A DNA stretch of 6,952 bases from Thermoplasmata archaeon (GTDB lineage Archaea > Thermoplasmatota > E2 > UBA202 > JdFR-43): NCBI GenBank assembly GCA_021158865.1, contig JAGGSX010000162.1:1-6952 (forward strand). Direction: 5' to 3'. The notes under the pieces are model-generated. The model did no database searches, was not told the DNA's origin, and saw only the letters and a program-made list of their open reading frames with translations. A program made the translations under genes and the position numbers. Positions 1 through 6,054 of this stretch are shown piece by piece; the first letter of the stretch is position 1, and each line of letters starts with the position of its first letter.

Positions 1-1098
1 TTTTTTTATTCCGTCTCTACTGACAAGTGTAAAAACTCCCTTCTGAATATCTCTCGGTCCCACTTCAATCCTTAATGGCACACCTTTCAACTCCCAATCA
101 TAAAATTTATTACCAGGTGTTTTATCTCTCTCATCAACATGACATGATAAATTCATCAATTCAATTTCTTCTTTCAATTTTTTACATTCATTCATTATTT
201 TTTCTTCCCATCCTTTAAATAATATGGGAACTATAACAATCTTTATTGGAGCAATTGAAGATGGAAGAACAAGACCTTTCTCATCTCCATGCAAGCCTAT
301 TATTGCTCCTAAAACGCGTTCTGACATTCCATAAGTAGTTTGATGACAGTAATGATGCTTCCCATCCATACTTTCATATCTTATATCAAATGGTTTTGAA
401 AAATTCTGCTTATATTGATGTATTGAACCAACTTGCAATGCACGTAATGAAGGCATTAAAACATCTATTCCAATTGAATAAAAAGCTCCAGCAAACTTAT
501 CCCATTCAGGACGCCTACTCAATAAAAAAGGGATGCAGAGCTTCCTGAAAAATTTCTCAGCAATTTTTATATCTTCTTTTACTTGATTTTCAGCTTCCTC
601 AAAAGTTGCATGCGCCGTGTGGGCTTCAAAAAAATGTATTTCTCTAACTCTTATAAAAGCTTTTGTCATTTTTGTTTCATACCTGAATGTATTTACAATC
701 TGATAAATTTTTAACGGCAAATCTGCATGGGAGCGAATCCATAAAGAAAACATTGGATATATTGCCGTTTCTGAAGTAGGTCGTAACAACATTTTTTCTT
801 CTAATTCATTTTTACCGGCGTGTGTAACCCAGAAAACTTCTTGGGAAAATCCTTTTATGTGCTCTTCTTCTTTTTTAAAAAAAATTTCGGGGATTAATAA
901 TGGAAAATAAACTTCTTTATGTCCTGTTTTTTTCATCTCTTCTCTTATGATGGCATCTATATTCTGCATCAAATTCCATCCATAAGGTAACCAGACATTC
1001 ATACCTTTTATGGGATATCTTTTATCACATAATTCAGCTTTCTCAACTATTTCATTATACCATTCATCAAAGTTTTTTTCTGTCTCAGGTTCAACCAT
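1..1098 (-). CDS. proS: Prolyl-tRNA synthetase, archaeal/eukaryote type (3' part cut off by window edge)
   Basis: Class II aminoacyl-tRNA synthetase that charges tRNA-Pro with proline in the cytoplasm. 366 codons are open from the ATG at 1098 to the window edge. Visible landmarks are the RPTSE substrate-binding motif (residues 106-110), motif 2 with TFRYET (137-142) and R150/R152/E153, the EAHTAHAT segment (158-165), motif 3 with QTTYGMSER (253-261), and HGDEKGLVLP (270-279). The anticodon-binding domain starts near 283 and includes KGVPLRIEVGPRD. No bacterial-type editing insert lies between motifs 2 and 3, which fits the archaeal/eukaryotic class. Family members are usually about 460-480 residues, so roughly the last 100, including the usual C-terminal extension, lie outside. 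No strong SD precedes the ATG; a TATA-like stretch lies about 24 bases upstream. It follows the zinc-finger gene by 44 bases on the same strand. Function is secure. Confidence 0.97.
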   Translation of the reverse strand, partial: MVEPETEKNFDEWYNEIVEKAELCDKRYPIKGMNVWLPYGWNLMQNIDAIIREEMKKTGHKEVYFPLLIPEIFFKKEEEHIKGFSQEVFWVTHAGKNELEEKMLLRPTSETAIYPMFSLWIRSHADLPLKIYQIVNTFRYETKMTKAFIRVREIHFFEAHTAHATFEEAENQVKEDIKIAEKFFRKLCIPFLLSRRPEWDKFAGAFYSIGIDVLMPSLRALQVGSIHQYKQNFSKPFDIRYESMDGKHHYCHQTTYGMSERVLGAIIGLHGDEKGLVLPSSIAPIKIVIVPILFKGWEEKIMNECKKLKEEIELMNLSCHVDERDKTPGNKFYDWELKGVPLRIEVGPRDIQKGVFTLVSRDGIKK

Positions 1099-1117
1099 TA
1101 CTCGTAATTTCTTATTT

Positions 1118-1126
1118 CTTTAAATT
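1118..1126 (-). promoter_or_regulatory. Possible TATA box for proS
   Basis: On the minus strand the 44-base gap ahead of proS contains AATTTAAAG, centred about 24 bases before the proS ATG. That is the spacing expected for an archaeal TATA box driving a leaderless or nearly leaderless transcript. The start has no good SD, which agrees. The whole gap is AT-rich, so a chance match is quite possible, and proS could also be read through from the upstream genes. Confidence 0.3.
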
Positions 1127-1142
1127 CTTTTTTAATGAAGGC

Positions 1143-1394
1143 TTAAAAAGGGTGTTCCTTCCTCCATTTTTTCATCTCTGCTTCAGGTAAACAGAGTTTG
1201 CATATCCCCAGCATTGTCCAGAAATCTGCAGAACAAACTTTTCTCCCACATTTAATGCATACATGCTTTGCTTCTCTTATACCGCATATTTCACACATTC
1301 CATCAATTTCTTCCTCCTTACTGTCTTTTTCAATTTTTACATCATGCTCTTTTGCCCATTCTTCCAATGCTTTATTCATATTTTCATCTTCCAT
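1143..1394 (-). CDS. Small cysteine-rich zinc-finger protein, function unknown
   Basis: 83-residue soluble protein. An acidic/basic helical N-terminus (about 1-30) is followed by a compact zinc-binding region: C34-x2-C37, C46-x2-C49, C54-x2-D57 and C65-x2-C68. Seven cysteines plus an aspartate in paired knuckles suggest a cross-braced two-zinc fold of the HIT/B-box/treble-clef kind. I infer the fold from spacing, not from a named family. The C-terminus is a short charged helix. The ATG at 1394 is preceded by GGTGA with a 4-base spacer, and that SD overlaps the carS stop codon, so the two are probably translationally coupled. An internal ATG six codons in is a weaker alternative. Such fingers often mediate protein or RNA contacts; no specific role can be assigned. 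That it is real rests on the conserved-looking cysteine pattern, the SD and the tight packing. Confidence 0.85.
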   Translation of the reverse strand: MEDENMNKALEEWAKEHDVKIEKDSKEEEIDGMCEICGIREAKHVCIKCGRKVCSADFWTMLGICKLCLPEAEMKKWRKEHPF

Positions 1395-1398
1395 TTAA

Positions 1399-1403
1399 TC
1401 ACC
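1399..1403 (-). promoter_or_regulatory. Shine-Dalgarno GGTGA for the zinc-finger gene, overlapping the carS stop
   Basis: On the minus strand GGTGA sits 4 bases before the ATG at 1394 and contains the TGA stop of carS. It matches the archaeal 16S 3' end complement (GGAGGTGATC). A terminating ribosome would sit directly on it, which supports coupling and fixes the start at 1394. Confidence 0.65.
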
Positions 1404-1956
1404 ATGGAACCTTCTTGAGTTTTAAAAGATAGGCACTTATATTTGTTGCTAAATGTAAAATCGGGGTAAATAAAAGAAGAAATAAGATATGCCATATTGT
1501 AAAGTTATTTAAAAACCAGTTTTCATTCATATATGGTTGCAATAAAACACTTGCAAGATATGAAAAAAGAAAAGCCCCTAAAACAAAATCAATCTGGTCA
1601 GCAATAATCCATTTCTCCCCTCTCAATTTTCCAATCCTGCGCTTAACAAAACTTTCCATTAGGTCGCCAATCAATGCTCCAAAAGAAATGGATACCAATA
1701 TAAGAAAAGCATATCTGCCTCCAAAACTTTCATGAAAAAAATTCATTATCATGCCTGCAATCACGCCAGTAAGCCCACCACCAAAAAAACCCCGCCATGT
1801 CTTGCCTTTTCCAAAAATTGGTTTCCCACGCCATTTTTTATTGAAATCCATCGGCATTCCCCCCCCAAGCAAAACCGCTGATGCATTGGCTATGTAAGCT
1901 GGAAGGATTAGCCATATTGACTGCAATATTATATTTATTATATTCATTGCATACAT
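1399..1956 (-). CDS. carS: CDP-archaeol synthase (CTP:2,3-di-O-geranylgeranylglycerol-1-phosphate cytidylyltransferase)
   Basis: Integral membrane enzyme that activates the archaeal ether-lipid precursor 2,3-di-O-geranylgeranylglyceryl phosphate with CTP. It gives CDP-archaeol, the precursor of polar head-group attachment. The 185 residues have the family length and motifs: PAYIAN (19-24), GKGKTWRG (49-56), GDLMESFVKRR (97-107), DQIDF (120-124), and a C-terminal H-x4-N segment (168-173) ending in VPW. About five hydrophobic segments are visible (about 8-30, 57-75, 82-100, 122-140 and 154-178). The ATG at 1956 has the SD-like GTGAGGG at good spacing and overlaps the upstream gene by 13 bases. 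The ATG at 1947 would give a classic ATGA overlap with the upstream stop but lies too far from the SD, so I prefer 1956. The gene carries an 8-G run in the G-G-G-M-P region. Family assignment is firm. Confidence 0.96.
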   Translation of the reverse strand: MYAMNIINIILQSIWLILPAYIANASAVLLGGGMPMDFNKKWRGKPIFGKGKTWRGFFGGGLTGVIAGMIMNFFHESFGGRYAFLILVSISFGALIGDLMESFVKRRIGKLRGEKWIIADQIDFVLGAFLFSYLASVLLQPYMNENWFLNNFTIWHILFLLLFTPILHLATNISAYLLKLKKVPW

Positions 1957-3152
1957 TTTTCCCTCACAAGAATTGTTCCTGCTATCAAGTCACCAATCCT
2001 CTGCTTTTTTGGAGATATTATTATCAAAATTATACTGAATATATAAAATAAAGCAAACATATCAAGAAATCTTATTGCATTTCTTGTGAAGGAATCCATA
2101 AAGTCTGCTTTTTTAAATTGTTCGTTTCTTATTTCCATATCAAAGAAGGCTTTTCCTATTGTTGTTTTGAAGAGATATTCTAAAAGAGTGAAATACAAAA
2201 ACTGATATGCAAGAAATGAGATTATAAAAGAATATATAAAAGAGCCAAAAAAATGGAGTAATGCAGACACTAAAGAAAAACAGGATATTATAAGCATATC
2301 AATTATGAAGGCAACAATTCTTTCTCCTTCATCTGCATAACAGTTTTTCAATGCCCTTCCAATTTTTTTTATTATATTGTTGGCAATCTTTCTTGCCTTT
2401 TTTATGTCATATTCTTCTTTAAGCATTCTATAATCTTCTTCTATGCCCAACAAAATTTTCTTATTTTCAACAAATTTTTCTGCAAGCAAAATTTCTTTAT
2501 CAATTCTTTTCAAAATAATTTCTTTTCTATCTCTCCTACTTTTTTTCACAAATATGAAAGAAATGATGAAAGAAAGCAAACCAGCCAGATATACCATATC
2601 ATACAAGCCTGCGCCGCCCATTGAGCCGGCGAACGGGTGCTGAAATATCTCCGGCAAGTGAGAAAAATCTCCTCCTATGAGAACACCAAGAGTTGAAATT
2701 GAATATGAATAAGCTGATGAAACTGGAGATAAAAAATATAGCAAAGAAGCAATTAAGGAAGCAAGTATTGAAGGTAGAAGATAAAAAGGGAAGTATGCTA
2801 TCACACCTGCGCTTGTAACTCTTGTAATCATATAAGTAGCAAATGCAACCAATGAAACTCCTGCGAGCATTTTATAAAATGATATGTTGTTTTCTTTCAT
2901 TAGATAAAAGGATAATACAATTGGGATTAATGCCCCTCCTATATTCATTGCAAGGAAATAATTTTTGTATATAAAAATGGGAAAATTCAGAAACATTGTT
3001 GATAATGAGCCAAGCAAAAGCAAGCCAACTTCACGCCTTCTCATTTCAATTTCTTCAAAAGAAGGAGAATAAATTATAAAAAATAAATACAGAACTAACA
3101 TTAAAAGCAGGGGGAATAAAATCGAAAGCAACCATTCAATCACAATGCTCAT
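1944..3152 (-). CDS. DUF1614-RDD fusion membrane protein
   Basis: A 402-residue polytopic membrane protein made of two known domains. Residues about 1-203 look like DUF1614: two N-terminal hydrophobic segments, then GGAL (72-75), ITR (109-111), LIGGDFSHL (158-166) and SMGGAGLYD (177-185), set among hydrophobic helices. A strongly charged, probably helical cytoplasmic stretch (about 204-276, rich in K, E and R) follows. Residues about 277-402 form an RDD domain: R278 and D285 in the first helix, TIGK (331-334), RN (357-358), D364, and GDLIAGT (387-393). The molecular function of both domains is poorly known; RDD proteins are often discussed as transport-related. No SD precedes the ATG, so this is probably the leaderless first gene of the block. 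It overlaps carS by 13 bases, hinting at a shared envelope theme. Domain calls are from motif recognition. Confidence 0.88.
   Translation of the reverse strand: MSIVIEWLLSILFPLLLMLVLYLFFIIYSPSFEEIEMRRREVGLLLLGSLSTMFLNFPIFIYKNYFLAMNIGGALIPIVLSFYLMKENNISFYKMLAGVSLVAFATYMITRVTSAGVIAYFPFYLLPSILASLIASLLYFLSPVSSAYSYSISTLGVLIGGDFSHLPEIFQHPFAGSMGGAGLYDMVYLAGLLSFIISFIFVKKSRRDRKEIILKRIDKEILLAEKFVENKKILLGIEEDYRMLKEEYDIKKARKIANNIIKKIGRALKNCYADEGERIVAFIIDMLIISCFSLVSALLHFFGSFIYSFIISFLAYQFLYFTLLEYLFKTTIGKAFFDMEIRNEQFKKADFMDSFTRNAIRFLDMFALFYIFSIILIIISPKKQRIGDLIAGTILVREKCMQ
1961..1967 (-). promoter_or_regulatory. Shine-Dalgarno GTGAGGG deciding the carS start
   Basis: On the minus strand GTGAGGG lies 4 bases before the ATG at 1956, inside the last codons of the DUF1614-RDD gene. 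It favours 1956 over the in-frame ATG at 1947, which sits about 13 bases from it. Confidence 0.55.
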
Positions 3153-3181
3153 TAAGAATCAATACAAAAACCTTATGGAAA

Positions 3182-3196
3182 TTTACTTATATGCTC
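3182..3196. promoter_or_regulatory. Divergent promoter element with back-to-back TATA-like sequences
   Basis: The two gene blocks diverge across this AT-rich patch. On the plus strand CTTATATG is centred about 23 bases before the ATG at 3212, right for a leaderless start there. On the minus strand the same bases read CATATAAGT, about 37 bases before the ATG at 3152, which would leave a leader of roughly 10 bases. One near-palindromic element may serve both directions. This rests on position and composition only. Confidence 0.45.
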
Positions 3197-3211
3197 ACTT
3201 ATTATTTCACG

Positions 3212-4030
3212 ATGAAAGGCAAAACAAAATGCCCATATTGCGGAAAATATGTAATCATTGAAGTTCCAGATGGAGCAACAGGATTACAAACCATAACATG
3301 CCCAAATTGCGGGATGAAAATAAAGGTCAATGTAGAAGAGCATGAAACTCCGAATTTGCCGTCGCCCATAGAAAATGAAAGCCCCATACACCCCACTATA
3401 AGAAAAATAAAGCCATCGAGCAAACCAATGCTCGCAGGAGTTTTGCTTCTCACTGTTTTCCTTCTTGGCATTGTCATGGGAGGCATTGTTCTTACTCATG
3501 AAAATGTTCTTTCTCATGGTTCTGGAGATTATGCAGGCAAGATTATTGACAATAATGGACATGCTCTGAAAGGCGTTATCGTCACAATTGAAAAAGAGAA
3601 TATTTCTGTTACAAGCGATGATAATGGAGAATTTTTTTTTGAAAATGTATCTGCGGGTAAGCATACAATTGATTTAAAAAAAGAAGGGTATGTTAACATA
3701 AGAGCTGGAATATTTGTTCTTCCAATAAAATCTCCAATTAAACCAAAATTTGTTATGAAAAAGGGAGAGGGAACTGAAAATGAGAAAGGTCTTATTTTGA
3801 GAGCCATAGATGCTCTTCCAGTTATATCGACGACAATAATAATAATATCTTTCCTACCTTTAATAGGTGCAATATTTTGTTTTATGAAAAAATATTTTTT
3901 TATAGCAGTTATTTCTTCAATTGCTGGAATATTCTCCATTGGCTTTTTTATTGGAAGCATACTGAGCATTATTGCATTAGTAATATTGCTTTTAAGTAGA
4001 GAGGAATTTGGAGACGAGGTAAAATATTAA
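3212..4030 (+). CDS. Zinc-ribbon membrane protein with carboxypeptidase-regulatory-like domain
   Basis: A 272-residue protein, family not recognised as a whole. In order it shows: an N-terminal zinc ribbon (CPYC at 7-10, CPNC at 30-33); a Pro/Ser-rich linker (about 43-70); a membrane segment (about 72-93); a beta-sandwich resembling the CarboxypepD_reg family (about 108-163: GKIIDNNGHALKGVIVTI, then DDNGEFFFENVSAG and a KEGY turn); and three C-terminal membrane segments (about 203-224, 227-242 and 244-262). Positive residues at the loops put the zinc ribbon inside and the beta-sandwich outside. I chose the ATG at 3212 because it directly precedes the zinc ribbon and lies about 23 bases after a TATA-like box. 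An in-frame ATG at 3191 would add seven residues but lies within that box. It could be an envelope sensor or assembly factor; that is inference. Confidence 0.82.
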   Translation: MKGKTKCPYCGKYVIIEVPDGATGLQTITCPNCGMKIKVNVEEHETPNLPSPIENESPIHPTIRKIKPSSKPMLAGVLLLTVFLLGIVMGGIVLTHENVLSHGSGDYAGKIIDNNGHALKGVIVTIEKENISVTSDDNGEFFFENVSAGKHTIDLKKEGYVNIRAGIFVLPIKSPIKPKFVMKKGEGTENEKGLILRAIDALPVISTTIIIISFLPLIGAIFCFMKKYFFIAVISSIAGIFSIGFFIGSILSIIALVILLLSREEFGDEVKY

Positions 4031-4038
4031 TATAAAAG
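4027..4038 (+). promoter_or_regulatory. TATA-like box for the M48 protease gene
   Basis: TTAATATAAAAG overlaps the stop of the preceding gene and is centred about 22 bases before the ATG at 4054. That ATG has no SD. The layout fits an archaeal promoter giving a leaderless transcript that could also cover the genes downstream. Confidence 0.45.
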
Positions 4039-4053
4039 CCTTTATTTTATATC

Positions 4054-5001
4054 ATGGGAAAATTCTGGCTTTATGCAAGGCTTACAATAGCAATAGCATT
4101 GATATTTGCTATATTGTATGCTCTATTTATTTTAATAGCCTATATATTTGGATTTGCACAGCCGATAATAATTGGAATTCTTGCATTTATGGTTGTTTTA
4201 ATTCAATATGCAATCAGCCCAAAGATTGTGGAAGCAACCATGCATGTTAAATATGTAAGCAAAGAGGAATTGCCATGGCTACATGAAATTGTTGAAAGAT
4301 TGGCAGAAAAAGCCCGAATACCAAAGCCAAGAATAGGAATATCAAATATTTCAATTCCAAATGCATTTGCTTTTGGAAGAACTACTAAAGATGGAAGAGT
4401 ATGCATTACAAGAGGATTGATGAATATATTGAATAAAGATGAAATAGAGGCTGTTCTTGGTCACGAATTGTCTCATATAAAACATCGTGATATGGTTGTA
4501 ATAACGATGCTTTCTGCCATTCCTTTGATAAGCTATATAGCTTACTGGAATTTTTTATTTAGCAGAGACAGGCGGGGGCAGGGGCTGGCGATGGCATTTG
4601 TGGCATTTTTTATATATTTTCTAACAAATTTGATTGTCCTATATGTAAATAGAATAAGAGAATATTATGCAGATTATGGTTCTGCTATTCTTACAGAAAA
4701 ACCTTATATGCTGGCATCTGCATTGTATAGAATAACAACCTTTACATCAGGAATGCCAAAAGCAAAAATTAAGGAGGCAGAAGGAATGAAAGCATTTTTT
4801 GCAACGGACCCATCAACTGCAAGAAAAGATTTAATTGAATTGAAGCAGGCTGACTTAAATATGGATGGACATTTAGATGAATATGAAGTCAAATTGTTTG
4901 CATCAAAAGCAAAAGCAAGAACAAGCGACAGATTAATGGAAATATTTTCATCCCATCCAAATGTCGTTGATAGGATAAAAAGATTGGCGGAGGTAAAATG
5001 A
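4054..5001 (+). CDS. htpX: M48-family (HtpX-like) membrane zinc metalloprotease with EF-hand-like insert
   Basis: Membrane-anchored zinc protease of the M48B/HtpX type, thought to degrade misfolded membrane proteins. In the 315 residues, two N-terminal membrane segments (about 8-31 and 36-54) precede the catalytic domain. The zinc site HELSH (137-141) lies in VLGHELSHIKHRD, and the third ligand is probably E203 in REYYAD. Two more membrane segments (about 148-168 and 178-198) fall between them. Near the C-terminus, before the usual SSHP...RIKRL tail (299-310), is a helix-loop-helix whose 12-residue loop DLNMDGHLDEYE (267-278) fits the EF-hand consensus (D1, N3, D5, G6, L8, D9, E12). The start at 4054 has a TATA-like box and no SD. 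It overlaps the next gene by four bases (ATGA). The protease call is firm. The symbol is by homology; calcium binding is inferred. Confidence 0.94.
   Translation: MGKFWLYARLTIAIALIFAILYALFILIAYIFGFAQPIIIGILAFMVVLIQYAISPKIVEATMHVKYVSKEELPWLHEIVERLAEKARIPKPRIGISNISIPNAFAFGRTTKDGRVCITRGLMNILNKDEIEAVLGHELSHIKHRDMVVITMLSAIPLISYIAYWNFLFSRDRRGQGLAMAFVAFFIYFLTNLIVLYVNRIREYYADYGSAILTEKPYMLASALYRITTFTSGMPKAKIKEAEGMKAFFATDPSTARKDLIELKQADLNMDGHLDEYEVKLFASKAKARTSDRLMEIFSSHPNVVDRIKRLAEVK
4989..4994 (+). promoter_or_regulatory. Strong Shine-Dalgarno GGAGGT for the DUF151 gene
   Basis: GGAGGT lies 3 bases before the ATG at 4998, within the last codons of the protease gene. This is the best SD in the window. 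With the ATGA stop-start overlap it indicates translational coupling and fixes the start. Confidence 0.7.
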
Positions 5002-5429
5002 AGCTTGTGAAAATGGAAGTTTATCCTGAAATCGGAAGAGGGGAGAGATATTCTGAAATAATTCTTGTAAGCAAAGACATGGCTTTGCCAATTTATATCA
5101 GCCACGGACAGGCTGAAAGCATAATTAATGGAATGCAGGGCATAAGATTTCATCGCCCTTTAACGCACGACCTTTTTATTCAAGTTATAAATTCTCTTGG
5201 TGGAGACATAAAACAAGTCGTTATAGATGACCTTGCGGAAGGCATATTTTTGGCAAAATTATATATAGAATATATGAGAGATGGAGAAATAAAAGAAGTC
5301 ATGCTTGATGCCCGTCCGAGTGATTGCATTGCTCTTGCAGTGAGAGAAGGATGCGACATATATGTCTCTGAAAAAGTTTTGCAAGAAGCTGGAAAAAGTA
5401 AAGAAGAGATGGGAATAAAAAGTTTTTAA
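4998..5429 (+). CDS. DUF151 'bifunctional nuclease' family protein
   Basis: A 143-residue soluble protein of the DUF151/BFN family. Diagnostic motifs are MALPIYIS with the following GQAESI (28-42), RPLTHDL (53-59), the VVIDDLAEGIFLAKL strand pair (74-88), and DARPSDCIALAVR (104-116), then IYVSEKVLQEAG (121-132). Length is typical for the single-domain archaeal form; the C-terminal UVR-type extension of some bacterial members is absent. Some plant members were described with both DNase and RNase activity, hence the name. The role in archaea is not established and bacterial homologues are often simply called hypothetical. It starts inside the protease stop codon with a strong SD, so the two proteins are probably made together. 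Family call is firm; activity is by analogy only. Confidence 0.93.
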   Translation: MKLVKMEVYPEIGRGERYSEIILVSKDMALPIYISHGQAESIINGMQGIRFHRPLTHDLFIQVINSLGGDIKQVVIDDLAEGIFLAKLYIEYMRDGEIKEVMLDARPSDCIALAVREGCDIYVSEKVLQEAGKSKEEMGIKSF

Positions 5430-5448
5430 TTGTTTTAAATTTATTATC

Positions 5449-6054
5449 ATGGAATTAGAAGATGGAAAAAAAGCGGTTGAGTATGCAAGGCATGTAATAA
5501 CCAAGCATGTTAAAAATGAGACAATTTCAGCTAAGCTTGAAGGCAAAGTTTTTGAAAAAAGGCAGGGAGTTTTTGTCACAATAAATACATACCCTGCCAT
5601 GCGTTTGCGTGGATGCATTGGAATACCTCAACCAATAATGCCATTAAAAGAAGCTCTAAAAGAAGCAGCTATTTCAGTATGTCACGACCCTCGATTTCCT
5701 GACATAAATGAGAAAGAACTTGATAGCATTGTTGTTGAAGTCAGTATTTTAACAGAACCGAAATTAATAAATGTGAAAAAAAAGAGAGAATATCCAGATA
5801 AAATTAAAATTGGAAAAGATGGCTTGATAATTGAAAAGGGGCCTTACCGTGGCTTGCTACTTCCTCAAGTTGCTACAGAATATAATTGGAACAGCATTGA
5901 ATTTTTAGATGAAACCTGCATGAAGGCTGGGCTGCCGCCTGCCTGCTGGCTTGATGAAGGAACAAAAGTATATAAATTTCAAGCTGAGATTTTTGAAGAA
6001 GTTGAACCAATGGGCAGGATTATTAAAAAAGATGAATTTAACAAAGATGGTTGA
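5449..6054 (+). CDS. AMMECR1-family protein
   Basis: A 201-residue soluble protein of the AMMECR1 family, conserved across archaea, many bacteria and eukaryotes. The hallmark LRGCIG is at 53-58. Also visible are the preceding GVFVTI strand (40-45), HDPRFPDINEKEL (79-91), VEVSILTEP (96-104), IGKDGLIIEKG (121-131), GLLLPQVATEYNW (135-147), FLDETCMKAGLPP (152-164), and KFQAEIFEE (176-184). The length matches the stand-alone archaeal form. The invariant cysteine C56 in LRGCIG suggests a reactive or binding site, but no biochemical activity is firmly established. The ATG at 5449 has no SD. The 19-base gap before it is AT-rich and ends in TTATTATC, similar to the sequence before the protease start, so a separate leaderless start is possible. 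The next gene begins directly after its stop. Confidence 0.95.
   Translation: MELEDGKKAVEYARHVITKHVKNETISAKLEGKVFEKRQGVFVTINTYPAMRLRGCIGIPQPIMPLKEALKEAAISVCHDPRFPDINEKELDSIVVEVSILTEPKLINVKKKREYPDKIKIGKDGLIIEKGPYRGLLLPQVATEYNWNSIEFLDETCMKAGLPPACWLDEGTKVYKFQAEIFEEVEPMGRIIKKDEFNKDG

Noticed and set aside
1198..1398. Plus-strand open frame opposite the small zinc-finger gene
   Set aside because: The minus-strand frame has an ordered cysteine pattern and an SD. The plus-strand product is a Ser/Phe/His-rich mirror of it.
3191..3211. Upstream in-frame ATG adding seven residues to the zinc-ribbon protein
   Set aside because: It lies inside the TATA-like patch and has no SD. The added residues precede the zinc ribbon without obvious purpose.
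3634..3642. Nine-T run in the zinc-ribbon gene as a frameshift or termination site
   Set aside because: It encodes in-frame phenylalanines at the GEF-x-F position expected of the carboxypeptidase-regulatory-like fold, and the frame continues intact.
3529..3969. Long antisense open frame opposite the zinc-ribbon protein gene
   Set aside because: The plus-strand frame has recognisable domains. The antisense frame has no start signal and no family features, and arises from AT-rich codons.
4704..5153. Antisense open frame across the protease and DUF151 genes
   Set aside because: It runs opposite two confidently identified genes, spans their ATGA junction and shows no motifs.
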